Shown here: positions 54,133-63,138 of the stretch, piece after piece
Layout of the letters: each line of letters begins with the position of its first letter
How positions within the stretch are numbered: the stretch's first letter is position 1
Assembly (NCBI GenBank): GCA_002695005.1
Contig: NZNT01000015.1
Location: forward strand, 62,001-126,000
Direction: 5' to 3'
From: Maritimibacter sp.
Lineage (GTDB): Bacteria; Pseudomonadota; Alphaproteobacteria; Rhodobacterales; Rhodobacteraceae
DNA: 64,000 bases
Program-made: the position numbers and the translations under genes
The notes under the pieces: generated by a model
Database searches by the model: none
Told to the model about the DNA's origin: nothing
Seen by the model: the letters and a program-made list of their open reading frames with translations, nothing else

Positions 54133-54951
54133 ATGCGTCAATACCTGGATGCGCTCAGAACCGTGCTGGACGAGGGGTCGCTCTCGAGCGACCGGACCGG
54201 GACCGGCACGACCTCCTATTTCGGGCTTCAGTGCCGGTATCCGCTGGCCGATGGCTTCCCGCTCGTCACCACGAAGAAGCTTCACCTTCGCTCGATCGTT
54301 CACGAGCTTCTGTGGTTCCTCTCGGGCGACACGAATATCGGCTACCTGAAGGAAAACGGCGTTTCGATCTGGGATGAATGGGCCGACGAGAATGGCGACC
54401 TCGGCCCGGTCTACGGCCACCAGTGGCGGCATTTTCCGAAACTCTCGCGTGGGCCGGACGGAGCGCCGGTGATCGGGGAGGTGGACCAGATCGCCGATCT
54501 TGTGGAGCAAATCCGAAAGACACCCGACAGCCGCCGGCTCATCGTCTCGGCCTGGAACCCCGGCGACGTGCCCGACATGGCTTTGCCGCCGTGCCATACG
54601 CTCTGGCAGGTGCGCATCATTGGCGGCAAGCTGCACCTTCAGCTCTACCAACGTTCCGCCGACATGTTCCTCGGCGTGCCGTTCAACATCGCGTCCTATG
54701 CGCTCCTTCAGGTTATGCTCGCCCATGTGACCGGGTACGAGCCGGGGGATTTCGTCCACTCAATCGGTGACGCGCATATTTATTCCAACCACATGGACCA
54801 AGTGCGTGAACAACTTTCACGCGATCCGCGACCGCTGCCGCAGATCGAGATCGGGCGCGACGTCCGTTCGATTTTCGATTTCCGTTACGACGACTTCACT
54901 TTCCCGGGCTACGACCCGGCCCCCGCGATCCGCGCGCCGGTGGCTGTCTGA
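54133..54951 (+). CDS. thyA: thymidylate synthase
   Basis: 272 residues. Catalytic Cys154 is in [10 protein letters not shown]. The N-terminal [30 protein letters not shown] and QWRHF (folate/dUMP) and the C-terminal IPAPVAV-like end APVAV are canonical. It methylates dUMP to dTMP with methylene-THF. Its TGA shares a base with the folA ATG (TGATG). ATG 54133 follows GGGAGATCGCC. Confidence 0.97.
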   Translation: MRQYLDALRTVLDEGSLSSDRTGTGTTSYFGLQCRYPLADGFPLVTTKKLHLRSIVHELLWFLSGDTNIGYLKENGVSIWDEWADENGDLGPVYGHQWRHFPKLSRGPDGAPVIGEVDQIADLVEQIRKTPDSRRLIVSAWNPGDVPDMALPPCHTLWQVRIIGGKLHLQLYQRSADMFLGVPFNIASYALLQVMLAHVTGYEPGDFVHSIGDAHIYSNHMDQVREQLSRDPRPLPQIEIGRDVRSIFDFRYDDFTFPGYDPAPAIRAPVAV

Positions 54952-55430
54952 TGCTGACGCTGGTGGTGGCCCGGGCGCGGGGCGGTGCCATCGGACGAGA
55001 TGGCGACATCCCGTGGCGGGCGCCGGAAGACTTGAAGATGTTTCAACGCGAAACAACCGGAGGCGCGCTCGTCATGGGGCGCAGGACGTGGGAAAGCTTG
55101 CCGGTGAAGCCGTTGAAAAATCGGCTGAATATTGTGGTTTCCTGCGACAGGTCCCTGACAGAGAACGTGGCGGCGTCGGTCGGCGAGGCGGTCTCGCTGG
55201 CGCGGGCGGCGGGTTACACGCGTGTCTACGGGATCGGCGGGGCGGGCATCTATGAGGCGCTTCTGCCACGCGCCGACCGGCTTCTCGTGACCGAGGTGGA
55301 ACTCGACGTGCCAGATGCGGACGCGTTCTTTCCCGCCTTTGACGAGGCCGCTTGGCGCGAGGTTCACGCGGCCCCGTTACGCGCTGCCGACCCGGCCTGC
55401 CGGCTGCGCGACCTCGTGCGCTGCGGCTGA
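54951..55430 (+). CDS. folA: dihydrofolate reductase
   Basis: 159 residues. Motifs: VVARARGGAIGRDGDIPWRAPEDLKMFQ (the W and D/E of the active site), VMGRRTWESLP and YGIGGAGIYEALLP. It regenerates THF from the DHF made by ThyA; the genes are translationally coupled. Confidence 0.96.
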   Translation: MLTLVVARARGGAIGRDGDIPWRAPEDLKMFQRETTGGALVMGRRTWESLPVKPLKNRLNIVVSCDRSLTENVAASVGEAVSLARAAGYTRVYGIGGAGIYEALLPRADRLLVTEVELDVPDADAFFPAFDEAAWREVHAAPLRAADPACRLRDLVRCG

Positions 55431-55522
55431 CCTGTTGCCTATCTGCACAACCTGAGCCTGTATCTTTTTGCGAGGCAGACGCGTTATTGCGCCCTTTACG
55501 AAGCTCCTCCTAAATTCACGGC

Positions 55523-55942
55523 ATGGGACATTTTACATTCAGGGGCGCGGTCGCCGTAGCGATCGTGATGGCAGCAACCACACCGCAGAACGCGCTCGCA
55601 AAGGGTGCCTGGGAATGCGGGTTCGAGGATGTGCGCGCGGTTGAAGAGGTGCGGGCACAACGGGAAGCGACACTCTCGCAACGCTATTTCGTCACCGACG
55701 AGGGTCGGGTAGAGGTCGTTCGCATCGTCGTTGAGCCTCCGCGCCGGTGGCCGTTTCTCGATCTCCTTGCACTGGACCTCAAACGTCGCCTCGGCATCAC
55801 GACCGGCGAAGGCTTCGTTGGCCGCTTTCTTGGCGTCGAAGGTCGCGTGGAACAGGCGACGGCCGACATCAACACCGAACTTCGCGACTGGGAACTCTCC
55901 CCGGTGAAGCGCGTGCGCCACAGTCCAAGCCGCCGGTGCTGA
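55523..55942 (+). CDS. exported protein, unknown
   Basis: 139 residues with an N-terminal signal-like segment (FRGAVAVAIVMAATTPQNALAKG). The mature part starts with one Cys (AWECGF) and has strands around YFVTDEGRVEVVRIVVEPP and an Arg/Ser-rich tail ending in Cys. No family recognised. The ribosome site is weak, so the start is uncertain. Confidence 0.55.
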   Translation: MGHFTFRGAVAVAIVMAATTPQNALAKGAWECGFEDVRAVEEVRAQREATLSQRYFVTDEGRVEVVRIVVEPPRRWPFLDLLALDLKRRLGITTGEGFVGRFLGVEGRVEQATADINTELRDWELSPVKRVRHSPSRRC

Positions 55943-56005
55943 TTTTTTGGATCCGTTCGCCGGGTCAGCGCGTAACTCCTTTGAAAACAAAGCTGAGGTT
56001 ACGCG

Positions 56006-56404
56006 ATGCAGCCTGTCCTGCTCTACATAATCACCGCCGTTCTTTTCCTCGGCATTGATGCCGTGATGCTGAACAAGGTGATGAAACCACTGTTCGACCA
56101 GCATCTTGGCGACTGGCTCCAGATGCCGATCCGGATCGTACCTGCCGCCGTATTTTACTTGTTTTACGTCGGCGGACTTGTCTGGCTGGTGTCGCTCCCC
56201 GCACTGAAGAACGACACGCCGGTCTCGGCGCTGATCGGCGGCGCCGTGATCGGAGCGATGGCCTACGGGACATACGAATTCACCAACTACGCGACCCTGC
56301 GCCTCTGGGCGCCGCAGATGGTGGCGACCGACGTGATCTGGGGAACCGTCCTGACAGGGTTCTGTGCTTGGGCGGGCGTCATGATCGTGCGCGCAGTCAC
56401 CTGA
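56006..56404 (+). CDS. DUF2177 membrane protein
   Basis: 132 residues with four membrane helices. The family pattern is LYIITAVLFLGIDAVMLNKVMKPLFDQHLGDWL, then RIVPAAVFYLFYVGGLVW, AYGTYEFTNYATLRLW and ATDVIWGTVLTGFCAW. Inner membrane; function unknown. Confidence 0.88.
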   Translation: MQPVLLYIITAVLFLGIDAVMLNKVMKPLFDQHLGDWLQMPIRIVPAAVFYLFYVGGLVWLVSLPALKNDTPVSALIGGAVIGAMAYGTYEFTNYATLRLWAPQMVATDVIWGTVLTGFCAWAGVMIVRAVT

Positions 56405-56421
56405 GGCACAGCCGAAACAAA

Positions 56422-56448
56422 GAAACCCCGCGCTGGACGCGGGGTTTC
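56422..56448. terminator. bidirectional intrinsic terminator
   Basis: GAAACCCCGCG (56422-56432) pairs with CGCGGGGTTTC (56438-56448). It sits between the convergent DUF2177 and cold-shock genes and works either way. Confidence 0.75.
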
Positions 56449-56470
56449 ACCCTGTCCGTTACGAGCTGTG

Positions 56471-56677
56471 TCAGAGCGTCCTGAGGTCGCCCGCGCTTTC
56501 CCGACCGTCACGGCCCGGGATCATCTCGTATTCGACCTTCTGGTTGTCGGCCAGGCCCGTCAGTCCGGCGCGCTCGACGGCTGAAATGTGTACGAACACA
56601 TCCTTGCCGCCGTCGTCGGGCGCGATGAAACCATAGCCTTTGGTCGCATTGAACCATTTCACGGTGCCGGTGGGCAT
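56471..56677 (-). CDS. cold-shock domain protein (CspA family)
   Basis: 68 residues. RNA-binding motifs KGYGFIA (RNP1) and VFVHIS (RNP2) are present after GTVKWFNATK. It binds single-stranded RNA/DNA. GGAGAG precedes the ATG. A 165-bp gap to the divergent gene leaves room for the long 5' UTR common in csp genes. Confidence 0.96.
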   Translation of the reverse strand: MPTGTVKWFNATKGYGFIAPDDGGKDVFVHISAVERAGLTGLADNQKVEYEMIPGRDGRESAGDLRTL

Positions 56678-56842
56678 TCCGTCTCTCCTTCAAGTTGTCC
56701 GCCCACGGTATTGCGGCGGGTTGGTGCAGCCAGGTCTTCAGCTGCCCCGGAAGGAGCATTGGTCTGGAAGTACTTGTCTCACACCTCAACGATGCGTCAA
56801 AAACGCGAAAACTCAAGTGAAGATTTTTCGAAAGGTGGTGCC

Positions 56843-57166
56843 ATGCGGGTCTACGGGATCAAGAGCTGCGACACGGTGCGGCGGGCGATGAAAGAGCTCG
56901 CGGCGGCGGGAAAAACGCCGGAACTTGTCGATATTCGCGAGGCACCGCTGCAAATATCTGATCTGCAAGCGTTCTTCGATGATTTTGGCGATGCGTTAGT
57001 GAACAAGCGTTCCACCACATGGCGCGAGCTCGATGGCGAGGCGCGAACCGGCGATCCGGTTGCGCTGATTCTTGCTTATCCGACACTCATGAAGCGCCCG
57101 GTCGTCGAAGACGGCGGGCGCCGCACGCTTGGCTGGGATCAGGCCGCAAGGGCCGCCTGGCTCTGA
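56843..57166 (+). CDS. ArsC/Spx-family protein (YffB-like)
   Basis: 107 residues from ATG 56843, preceded by AAAGG. The thioredoxin-like motif is YGIKSCDTVRRAMK (single Cys, as in YffB), followed by LVDIREAPLQISDL, KRSTTWREL and LMKRPVVEDGGR. YffB-like proteins may be thiol reductases. The last 28 bp overlap the end of the convergent doxX gene. Confidence 0.88.
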   Translation: MRVYGIKSCDTVRRAMKELAAAGKTPELVDIREAPLQISDLQAFFDDFGDALVNKRSTTWRELDGEARTGDPVALILAYPTLMKRPVVEDGGRRTLGWDQAARAAWL

Positions 57167-57681
57167 AAGCGTCGTCCCAGGAGCCGGTCCAGAGATAGCG
57201 GGCCAGGCCCCGTAAAGACGAGCGTGAGAAGCAATGTAACCCACATCAGGCGCTGGTCGAGGATCAGGCTGTCAGGCACCCGGTCGAACCAGGCCCCCAG
57301 CGTCTCGGGCTGGCCGAGCGCGCCGTGGCCGAAAAGATCGGTGAGCGTTTGAACGACCACGAAGCCGATCATGCCAAGTGCGGCAAGGCGCGTGAGCAGG
57401 CCGACGATGAGGAGCGCGGGGAGCACAAACTCCGCTGCGGTCCCGGCAGCCACAACGAGCGCATGAAACACGCCAAGCTGCGAAGCGTCATAATTCACCG
57501 CTTCCATCGCCTTCGGGAAAATCTGGGCATAGCCGTTCACCGAAAGGCTCCCCCCGTCGAGTTTTGTGAGCGCTGAAGCCCAGAAATACCCGGCCAGTGT
57601 GGCCGCGAAGGTGACACGCAGCAACGTCCCGATGACGGGCGAAGTTGCTGCGTCCAGGCGGGTGAGGATGGACTGGATCAT
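57139..57681 (-). CDS. DoxX-family membrane protein (likely fourth gene of the bufferin operon)
   Basis: 180 residues with four hydrophobic helices. The DoxX pattern is RVTFAATLAGYFWASALTKLDGG, AAGTAAEFVLPALLIVGLLTRLAALGMIGFVVVQTL and LILDQRLMWVTLLLTLVFTGPGPLSLDRLLG. Its ATG overlaps the stop of the DUF2063 gene by 4 bp, so it belongs to the bufA1-bufB-bufC unit. DoxX proteins are often the last member of bufferin operons. Its role there is not settled. Confidence 0.88.
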   Translation of the reverse strand: MIQSILTRLDAATSPVIGTLLRVTFAATLAGYFWASALTKLDGGSLSVNGYAQIFPKAMEAVNYDASQLGVFHALVVAAGTAAEFVLPALLIVGLLTRLAALGMIGFVVVQTLTDLFGHGALGQPETLGAWFDRVPDSLILDQRLMWVTLLLTLVFTGPGPLSLDRLLGRRFQSQAALAA

Positions 57682-58391
57682 GCGGGCACCTCCACGGTGA
57701 TGATGGCCTTGCGGGCGATGAGCCGGGCGAGGGCGGTTGCGAGATCGAGATCGGGAACCGAGGCGGCGGCCTCGGCCAGTGTCGCGGTGCCGAGAGCGTT
57801 GAAGAAGCGGGCCTCGGTCGCCGGAATGGGTTCGGCCAGCGGATCCCAGTCTGCGCGGGTGATGAGCACCGATTGCGCACCTGACGTGGGTTTGGGCGCG
57901 TCCGGGTCCATGTTGATCCGCCAGATCGCGTGGATCGGGTAAGGAGACGAGAGCACGGCAACCGCCGGGGCCAGCGTGAGCCGCGCGTCGTCGATGTCGG
58001 GCCGATTGAGCGCATCGGGTGCGACGGCCACGCAGTCAGCGGCGTGATAGGCCCGGCGCAGCGCCAGCTCCAGCCGCGCGATGTCCGGGAGATACGGCAA
58101 ACTCCGCGCCGGGGGGAAGTTTTCAAGGAAAGCGGGGAACGCGGTGCCGTAGGTAAAAAGGACCGGCGAGTCCGGCGGGTGGGTGCGCACGAATGCCCCA
58201 GCCATCGCCGCGAAGAACTCTTCACCGACGAGCCGTCGAACGACAGGGAACCCGTCGCGCATCGCCTGAACGAGCGAGGACATGACGTTGTTGCGGTAAA
58301 CGTCGAACCGTCGGCCCGGGGGCTGGCCCTGCGGGTCTGAAAGCCCCTCTGGCGCGCGATCGGGGTCGAGCAGGGCGGTGTTCCAGGTCAT
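57678..58391 (-). CDS. bufC: DUF2063 protein, bufferin-modification partner BufC
   Basis: 237 residues from ATG 58391, after GGAGGTGCAGGAG; an earlier ATG at 58481 overlaps the bufB stop (ATGA) and would add 30 residues. The DUF2063 N-terminal domain is LLDPDRAPEGL, RFDVYRNNVMSSLVQAMRDGFPVVRRLVGEEFFAAMAGAFV, with SPVLFTYGTAFPAFLENFPPAR. BufC/HvfC proteins are thought to bind the precursor peptide and help the MNIO enzyme. Confidence 0.88.
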   Translation of the reverse strand: MTWNTALLDPDRAPEGLSDPQGQPPGRRFDVYRNNVMSSLVQAMRDGFPVVRRLVGEEFFAAMAGAFVRTHPPDSPVLFTYGTAFPAFLENFPPARSLPYLPDIARLELALRRAYHAADCVAVAPDALNRPDIDDARLTLAPAVAVLSSPYPIHAIWRINMDPDAPKPTSGAQSVLITRADWDPLAEPIPATEARFFNALGTATLAEAAASVPDLDLATALARLIARKAIITVEVPA

Positions 58392-58477
58392 CTCCTGCAC
58401 CTCCGGGCTTTGGCCGTGGCGGCTGTCTCTCGCCTGTTGGAAAAATCTCTTTTTGGCAGAATCTTGGGTCGCATTCC

Positions 58478-59329
58478 TCATGCATTCACCCGGCCCAGAA
58501 TTGTCGCGGCGCGGGCAGCTTCCTCTTTCAGGACCTCCCATTCCGGCACGTCGTTGTCCCATTCGATCAGGGTGGGTTTGGGCCCCATCCACCGCACGGT
58601 TTCGGCGTAGAGCGTCCAGACCGGATCGACCACCTCCGACCCGTGCGCGTCGATCAGGAGCGGTGCGCCCGCGTCGTCCTCGTCCGCGTCATGTCCGCCC
58701 AGATGAACCTCGCCGACCGCGTGGAGCGGAAATGCCGCGAGGTAGTCGCGGGGGTCGGTCTGCTGGTTGGTGCAGGCGACGAAGACATTGTTGATGTCGA
58801 GCAGCAGGCCGCAGCCCGTCCGCCGCACGAGCTCCGAGAGAAAATCGGTCTCGGCCATCGTCGACTCGGAAAAGGCGAGGTAGGTTGAGGGGTTCTCGAG
58901 CAGCATCCGCCGCCCAAGCGCCTCCTGCACCTCGTGAATGTGCCGCTCGACGCGGGCCAGCGTCTGAGGTGTGTAGGGGAGCGGGAGAAGGTCGTTGAAA
59001 TAGGTGCCGCCATGCGATGACCAAGCGAGATGTTCCGAGAAACTCGCGGGATCGAGCCAGCCGATCAACCGCTTGAGCCGGGCGAGGTGATCCGCGTCCA
59101 GCGGCTCATCGCCACCGATCGACAGCCCAACGCCGTGGACCGAGATCGGAAACCGCTCGGCGAGCGCGCGCAGTTGCGCCAGCGGTCGCCCGCCGTCGCC
59201 CATGTAGTTTTCCGCGTGAATTTCCAGCCACTTGGCCGCCCCACTGTCCGAGATAACCTCGGCATAATGCTGTGGTTTGAACCCCACGCCGGGCGCGGGT
59301 GGCAGTTTGTGTCCCGTCATGTCGAGCAT
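58478..59329 (-). CDS. bufB: MNIO enzyme (DUF692), bufferin maturase BufB
   Basis: 283 residues from ATG 59329, after GGAGGGGACG. DUF692 motifs with metal-ligand residues are present: LEIHAENYMGDGG, ISVHGVGLSIGG, FSEHLAWSSHGG, LLLDINNVFV, EVHLGGHDADE and DAHGSEVVDPVW. Multinuclear non-haem iron oxidases convert Cys residues of a precursor peptide to thiooxazoles. A BufA1-type precursor is the next gene upstream. Confidence 0.94.
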   Translation of the reverse strand: MLDMTGHKLPPAPGVGFKPQHYAEVISDSGAAKWLEIHAENYMGDGGRPLAQLRALAERFPISVHGVGLSIGGDEPLDADHLARLKRLIGWLDPASFSEHLAWSSHGGTYFNDLLPLPYTPQTLARVERHIHEVQEALGRRMLLENPSTYLAFSESTMAETDFLSELVRRTGCGLLLDINNVFVACTNQQTDPRDYLAAFPLHAVGEVHLGGHDADEDDAGAPLLIDAHGSEVVDPVWTLYAETVRWMGPKPTLIEWDNDVPEWEVLKEEAARAATILGRVNA

Positions 59330-59356
59330 CGTCCCCTCCCGACTTGTGTCTGGTAT

Positions 59357-59387
59357 GGCGCGGGCAGAGAGCCGTCCCGCCCGCGCC
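59357..59387 (-). promoter_or_regulatory. intercistronic hairpin between bufA1 and bufB
   Basis: GGCGCGGGC (59357-59365) pairs perfectly with GCCCGCGCC (59379-59387), inside the 65-bp bufA1-bufB gap. It has no T run. It may stabilise the bufA1 message or partly attenuate readthrough, giving more precursor than enzyme. Confidence 0.5.
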
Positions 59388-59394
59388 GGGGGCG

Positions 59395-59709
59395 TTAGCC
59401 GTCCATCGGCAGGTCGCGGTCGAGCGGCTCGAGCGAGCCCATGCGTTCCGTCATGTCCTCGGTCATCGAGGCTTCGATGGTCATCTCTTCGCAGGTGCCG
59501 GCAGGCACGAGCGACCATGCGTTGCCCTGATAGTCGACTTTGGACGTGCCAGCACAGGTCGTGCCCGGGCCCGCGGCGCAGCCGTTTTCGCCGGCTTTGG
59601 CGACGCCGTAGCATTTCTCCATATCCTGTGCGTGGGCAGGGAGAGTGAGCGATGCGAGAGCGGTCGCGACGGCGCCGGCCACGGCGGCAGTGGAAAGTTT
59701 CTGGGTCAA
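59395..59709 (-). CDS. bufA1: bufferin-type RiPP precursor BufA1 (DUF2282)
   Basis: 104 residues from TTG 59709, which has GGAGG seven bases upstream; the first TTG of the frame (59724) is inside that ribosome site. The signal peptide ends near PAHAQ, an unusual long leader exported by Sec. The mature core has four Cys (33, 44, 52, 73): [36 protein letters not shown] and GTCEEM, the bufferin 1 signature. Such peptides bind copper in the periplasm after their Cys are modified. The C-terminal 30 residues are acidic and Met-rich. Confidence 0.92.
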   Translation of the reverse strand: MTQKLSTAAVAGAVATALASLTLPAHAQDMEKCYGVAKAGENGCAAGPGTTCAGTSKVDYQGNAWSLVPAGTCEEMTIEASMTEDMTERMGSLEPLDRDLPMDG

Positions 59710-59774
59710 AGGTCTGTCCTCCAAGTTGCATTCTGTTCCGCGTCTTTGCGGTGACCAATTGCTAGCCCCGGAGG

Positions 59775-59822
59775 TGCGTCACAGACCATTCACGCGCCTA
59801 TGCAGCGCGGCCCTGTGACGCA
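59775..59822. promoter_or_regulatory. 10-bp inverted repeat in the bufA1 promoter region
   Basis: TGCGTCACAG (59775-59784) and CTGTGACGCA (59813-59822) are perfect inverted copies, 28 bp apart, about 65-113 bp upstream of bufA1. They may be two sites for one regulator or the arms of a stem. Visible directly; role unknown. Confidence 0.45.
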
Positions 59823-59852
59823 GTGAAACAAACGCTTTCGTGAATTGAACGT

Positions 59853-59883
59853 GAAACGGGCGGCCACGCGGACCGCCCGTTTC
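59853..59883 (-). terminator. terminator of thrS
   Basis: GAAACGGGCGG (59853-59863) pairs with CCGCCCGTTTC (59873-59883). It lies 22 bp after the thrS stop and ahead of the bufA1 upstream region, separating the two leftward units. Confidence 0.75.
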
Positions 59884-59904
59884 GTTTGAAATCAATGGGT
59901 TGGA

Positions 59905-61854
59905 TCAGGCGAGGTCCGGCGGTGTCGCCTCAGTCGAGAGTTCTTGTACCACTTCGTCCAAAGCGACAACCCGCGTCTGCTTCTCGCCCAACCGGCGGAG
60001 TGTAACAGTCCGGTCCTCAACTTCCTTCATCCCGATGGCCAGAATGACCGGAACCTTGCCGACCGAGTGCTCGCGGACCTTGTAGTTGATCTTCTCGTTG
60101 CGGATATCGGCCTCGGCACGCACGCCCTTGGCGCGCAACTCTGCCACCACCTCTTGCACATAATCGTCGGCGTCCGAAACGATCGACGCGACGACCACCT
60201 GACGCGGGGCGATCCAGAACGGCAGCTTGCCCGCGTGTTCCTCGATCAGGATGCCGATGAACCGCTCGAACGACCCGAGCGTCGCGCGGTGCAGCATCAC
60301 CGGGTGGTGCTTGGCCCCGTCCTCGCCCACATAGTTCGCGTCGAGCCGTTCCGGCGTCACGAAGTCCACCTGCAACGTCCCGCACTGCCAGTCGCGCCCG
60401 ATGGCGTCGGTCAGCACGAATTCCAGCTTCGGACCATAAAACGCGCCTTCGCCCGGGTTGAGCTCCACGTCGTTCGTCACCTTGTGGGTGGCGTCGAGCA
60501 GGGCCTTTTCCGCCTTGTCCCAGATCTCGTCCGATCCGGCCCGCGTATCGGGGCGGTCGGAGAACTTGATCTTGTAGGTCGGAAAGCCGAGGTCGCGGTA
60601 GATGTTCGCGAGGAACGTAATGAACTTCTCCGTTTCCTCCTCGATCTGGTCCTCGGTGCAGAAGATATGCGCGTCGTCCTGCGTAAACCCGCGCACCCGC
60701 ATGATCCCGTGCAGTGCGCCCGAGGGTTCATAGCGGCTGCACGACCCGAATTCGGCCATGCGCAGCGGCAGGTCACGGTAGGACTTGAGGCCCACATTGA
60801 AAATCTGGACGTGACATGGGCAGTTCATCGGCTTGAGCGCGTTGATCGCCTTTTCGCGCGCGTGCTCCTCGTCCACTTCGACGATGAACATGTTTTCCTG
60901 GTATTTCTCCCAGTGGCCCGACGCCTCCCACAGCTTTCGGTCGACGACCTGCGGGGTGTTCACCTCGACATAGCCGCCGGCCTTCTGCTGGCGGCGCATG
61001 TAATCCTGAAGCGTGGTGTAGATCGTCCAGCCGTTCGGGTGCCAGAACACCTGACCGGGGGCCACTTCCTGCATGTGGAACAGGTCCATCTCGCGACCCA
61101 AACGGCGGTGGTCGCGCTTCTCGGCTTCTTCGAGGAAGGTGAGGTGCTTCTTCAGGTCGTCACGGTTCTTGAACGCGACGCCATAGATCCGCTGAAGCAT
61201 CGGGCGGCTGGAGTCGCCGCGCCAGTAGGCCCCGGCGACTTTCATCAGTTTGAAGGCGTCGGCGGGCACCTGTCCCGTGTGCTGAAGATGCGGGCCACGA
61301 CACAGATCCTGCCACTCACCGTGCCAGTACATGCGGATCGGCTGGCCGTCGTCGGGAATGGCGTTGACCAGCTCGACTTTGTAAGGCTCGCCCGTCTCCT
61401 CATAGTGCGCGATGGCGTCGGCGCGCGACCAGACTTCGGTGCGGACCTCGTCGCGGGCGTTGATGATTTCCTTCATCTTCGCCTCGATCTGACCGAGGTC
61501 TTCGGGCGTGAAGGCCTCCTCGCGGTCGAAGTCGTAGTACCAACCGTGTTCGATGACGGGGCCAATGGTGACCTTGGTCTCCGGCCACAGCTCTTGCACG
61601 GCGCGCGCCATGATGTGGGCCGCGTCATGGCGGATCAGCTCCAGCGCCTGCGCGTCGTCCTTCATCGTGTGAATGGCGATCTCGGCGTCGCCCTCGATCG
61701 GCCACTGAAGATCGTAATGCGCACCATTCACGGTCGCGGAAATCGCCTTCTTCGCCAGAGAGTTGGAGATATCGGCGGCGACATCGGCAGCGGTTACGCC
61801 AGCGTCGTAAACGCGCGAATTACCATCGGGGAATGTCAGGGAAATATGGCTCAT
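59905..61854 (-). CDS. thrS: threonyl-tRNA synthetase
   Basis: 649 residues from ATG 61854, after GAGGAGA. Domains: TGS ([16 protein letters not shown]), the editing domain with [11 protein letters not shown] and the zinc/catalytic core with [10 protein letters not shown] (Cys ligand), class II motif 2 [35 protein letters not shown] and motif 3 [17 protein letters not shown]. The anticodon domain follows. It charges tRNA-Thr and edits Ser. Confidence 0.98.
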   Translation of the reverse strand: MSHISLTFPDGNSRVYDAGVTAADVAADISNSLAKKAISATVNGAHYDLQWPIEGDAEIAIHTMKDDAQALELIRHDAAHIMARAVQELWPETKVTIGPVIEHGWYYDFDREEAFTPEDLGQIEAKMKEIINARDEVRTEVWSRADAIAHYEETGEPYKVELVNAIPDDGQPIRMYWHGEWQDLCRGPHLQHTGQVPADAFKLMKVAGAYWRGDSSRPMLQRIYGVAFKNRDDLKKHLTFLEEAEKRDHRRLGREMDLFHMQEVAPGQVFWHPNGWTIYTTLQDYMRRQQKAGGYVEVNTPQVVDRKLWEASGHWEKYQENMFIVEVDEEHAREKAINALKPMNCPCHVQIFNVGLKSYRDLPLRMAEFGSCSRYEPSGALHGIMRVRGFTQDDAHIFCTEDQIEEETEKFITFLANIYRDLGFPTYKIKFSDRPDTRAGSDEIWDKAEKALLDATHKVTNDVELNPGEGAFYGPKLEFVLTDAIGRDWQCGTLQVDFVTPERLDANYVGEDGAKHHPVMLHRATLGSFERFIGILIEEHAGKLPFWIAPRQVVVASIVSDADDYVQEVVAELRAKGVRAEADIRNEKINYKVREHSVGKVPVILAIGMKEVEDRTVTLRRLGEKQTRVVALDEVVQELSTEATPPDLA

Positions 61855-62078
61855 GGCCAGTCTCCTCGTCAGTTTGGCGCCCACGGAACGCCCGGTTGCG
61901 GGTTATGATGGGGCGGATGTGCCCGCAGGTGCCGGCAAAGTCAATGCCCGCGCTCTGAGCGCATCTGCCTCGTGGCCGGTGCAGCACGGCTTGACCCTCT
62001 TGGGTGCCGGTGCAATCGTCGCGCGCAACGATGCGGCGCGGGTTTTGAACGCGGCGTGCCCCAGTCGGTCGAGGGACC

Positions 62079-63059
62079 ATGTCCGCGCTTTTTTCCGTCG
62101 TCACGCCCGCTTACAACCGGGCTGGCCTCATCGAAGAGACGCTCGAAAGCGTCTGGCGTCAGGACCATCGGCCGGTGGAGCATATCGTCGTGGACGATGG
62201 GTCATCCGACGCGACGGTGCAGGTGGTGCGCGACTGGATCGCGGGCCTTTCCGGGCGCGACGGGTTCGATCCGGACAGCTATCGTGTGCGGCTTATCGAG
62301 CAGGAGAACGCCGGCGCGAGCGTCGCGCGCAACACCGGGCTCGAGGCGGTGACGGGCGACTACGTCTATTTCCTCGATTCCGACGACCAGATGGAGGCCG
62401 GCACGCTTGCGGCCCTCACTGAAGCCTACTCTGATGGCGCAGATATGGTCTTTGCCGGGTTTCGGCGCTTCGATGAGGCGACCGGGGAGATAATCATGGA
62501 GCAGATCCCGGACCCCTCCCTGCGCCTCGTCCATCGCACTATGATCGGGCGGCTTTGGGGCAACGCGGGGCGCATCAGTCTTACCACAGCCTTTGCGCGC
62601 GAGATCGGACCTTGGGATGCGACGTTTGCGCTGTTCGAGGACCGCGAATACAGCGAACGCGCCGTGATGATGGCGCAGCGGCTGGCGATCCTGCCGCGCT
62701 CGCTCGTGCGGGTGCGCACCGGGGCGGGGCCACGCCAGAACGATGCCCTGCGCAGCAAACGCGGCCGCCGTTTTCGCGTCGCCGCGGAAGAGAAGCTGGC
62801 CGAGCGTGCCCGGGCGCGAAACGACGTGACGCGCGCGGATTGGGGCGCCTTCCGCTCGCGTCTCTACGCGCTGTCCTTCCGGTCTTTTGCGCAGGGGTGG
62901 CTTGGGCACGGACGGCGGGCCCGGGCGCTGGCCGATAGTATCGACGCGCCGCTCGACCGCCAGGGGCGTCTTCGACGCCTCGCGGCTCGTGGCGGCGTGG
63001 CGGGTGGGGCCGCCTACGTCGGTCTCGGGTGGCTCAAGAACCGATTGCGGGGGAGGTGA
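62079..63059 (+). CDS. family 2 glycosyltransferase
   Basis: 326 residues. The GT-A fold begins FSVVTPAYNRAGLIEETLESVWRQ, VEHIVVDDGSSDATVQVV, GASVARNTGLEAVTGDYVYFLDSDDQM (DxD metal site). The C-terminal 110 residues are Arg-rich helices. It transfers a sugar from an NDP-sugar; acceptor unknown. It diverges from thrS by 224 bp. Confidence 0.92.
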   Translation: MSALFSVVTPAYNRAGLIEETLESVWRQDHRPVEHIVVDDGSSDATVQVVRDWIAGLSGRDGFDPDSYRVRLIEQENAGASVARNTGLEAVTGDYVYFLDSDDQMEAGTLAALTEAYSDGADMVFAGFRRFDEATGEIIMEQIPDPSLRLVHRTMIGRLWGNAGRISLTTAFAREIGPWDATFALFEDREYSERAVMMAQRLAILPRSLVRVRTGAGPRQNDALRSKRGRRFRVAAEEKLAERARARNDVTRADWGAFRSRLYALSFRSFAQGWLGHGRRARALADSIDAPLDRQGRLRRLAARGGVAGGAAYVGLGWLKNRLRGR

Positions 63060-63138
63060 GCGGGTTCTTTTTGAGAACCGATCCGCGAACTGTCGCGTAA
63101 AACCCACCTCACGCCAGCCGAAAGCCAGCAAGAGACCC

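Noticed and set aside
59944-61908. 654-codon rightward frame opposite thrS
   Set aside because: Antisense to a complete, well-conserved synthetase gene; no independent coding evidence.
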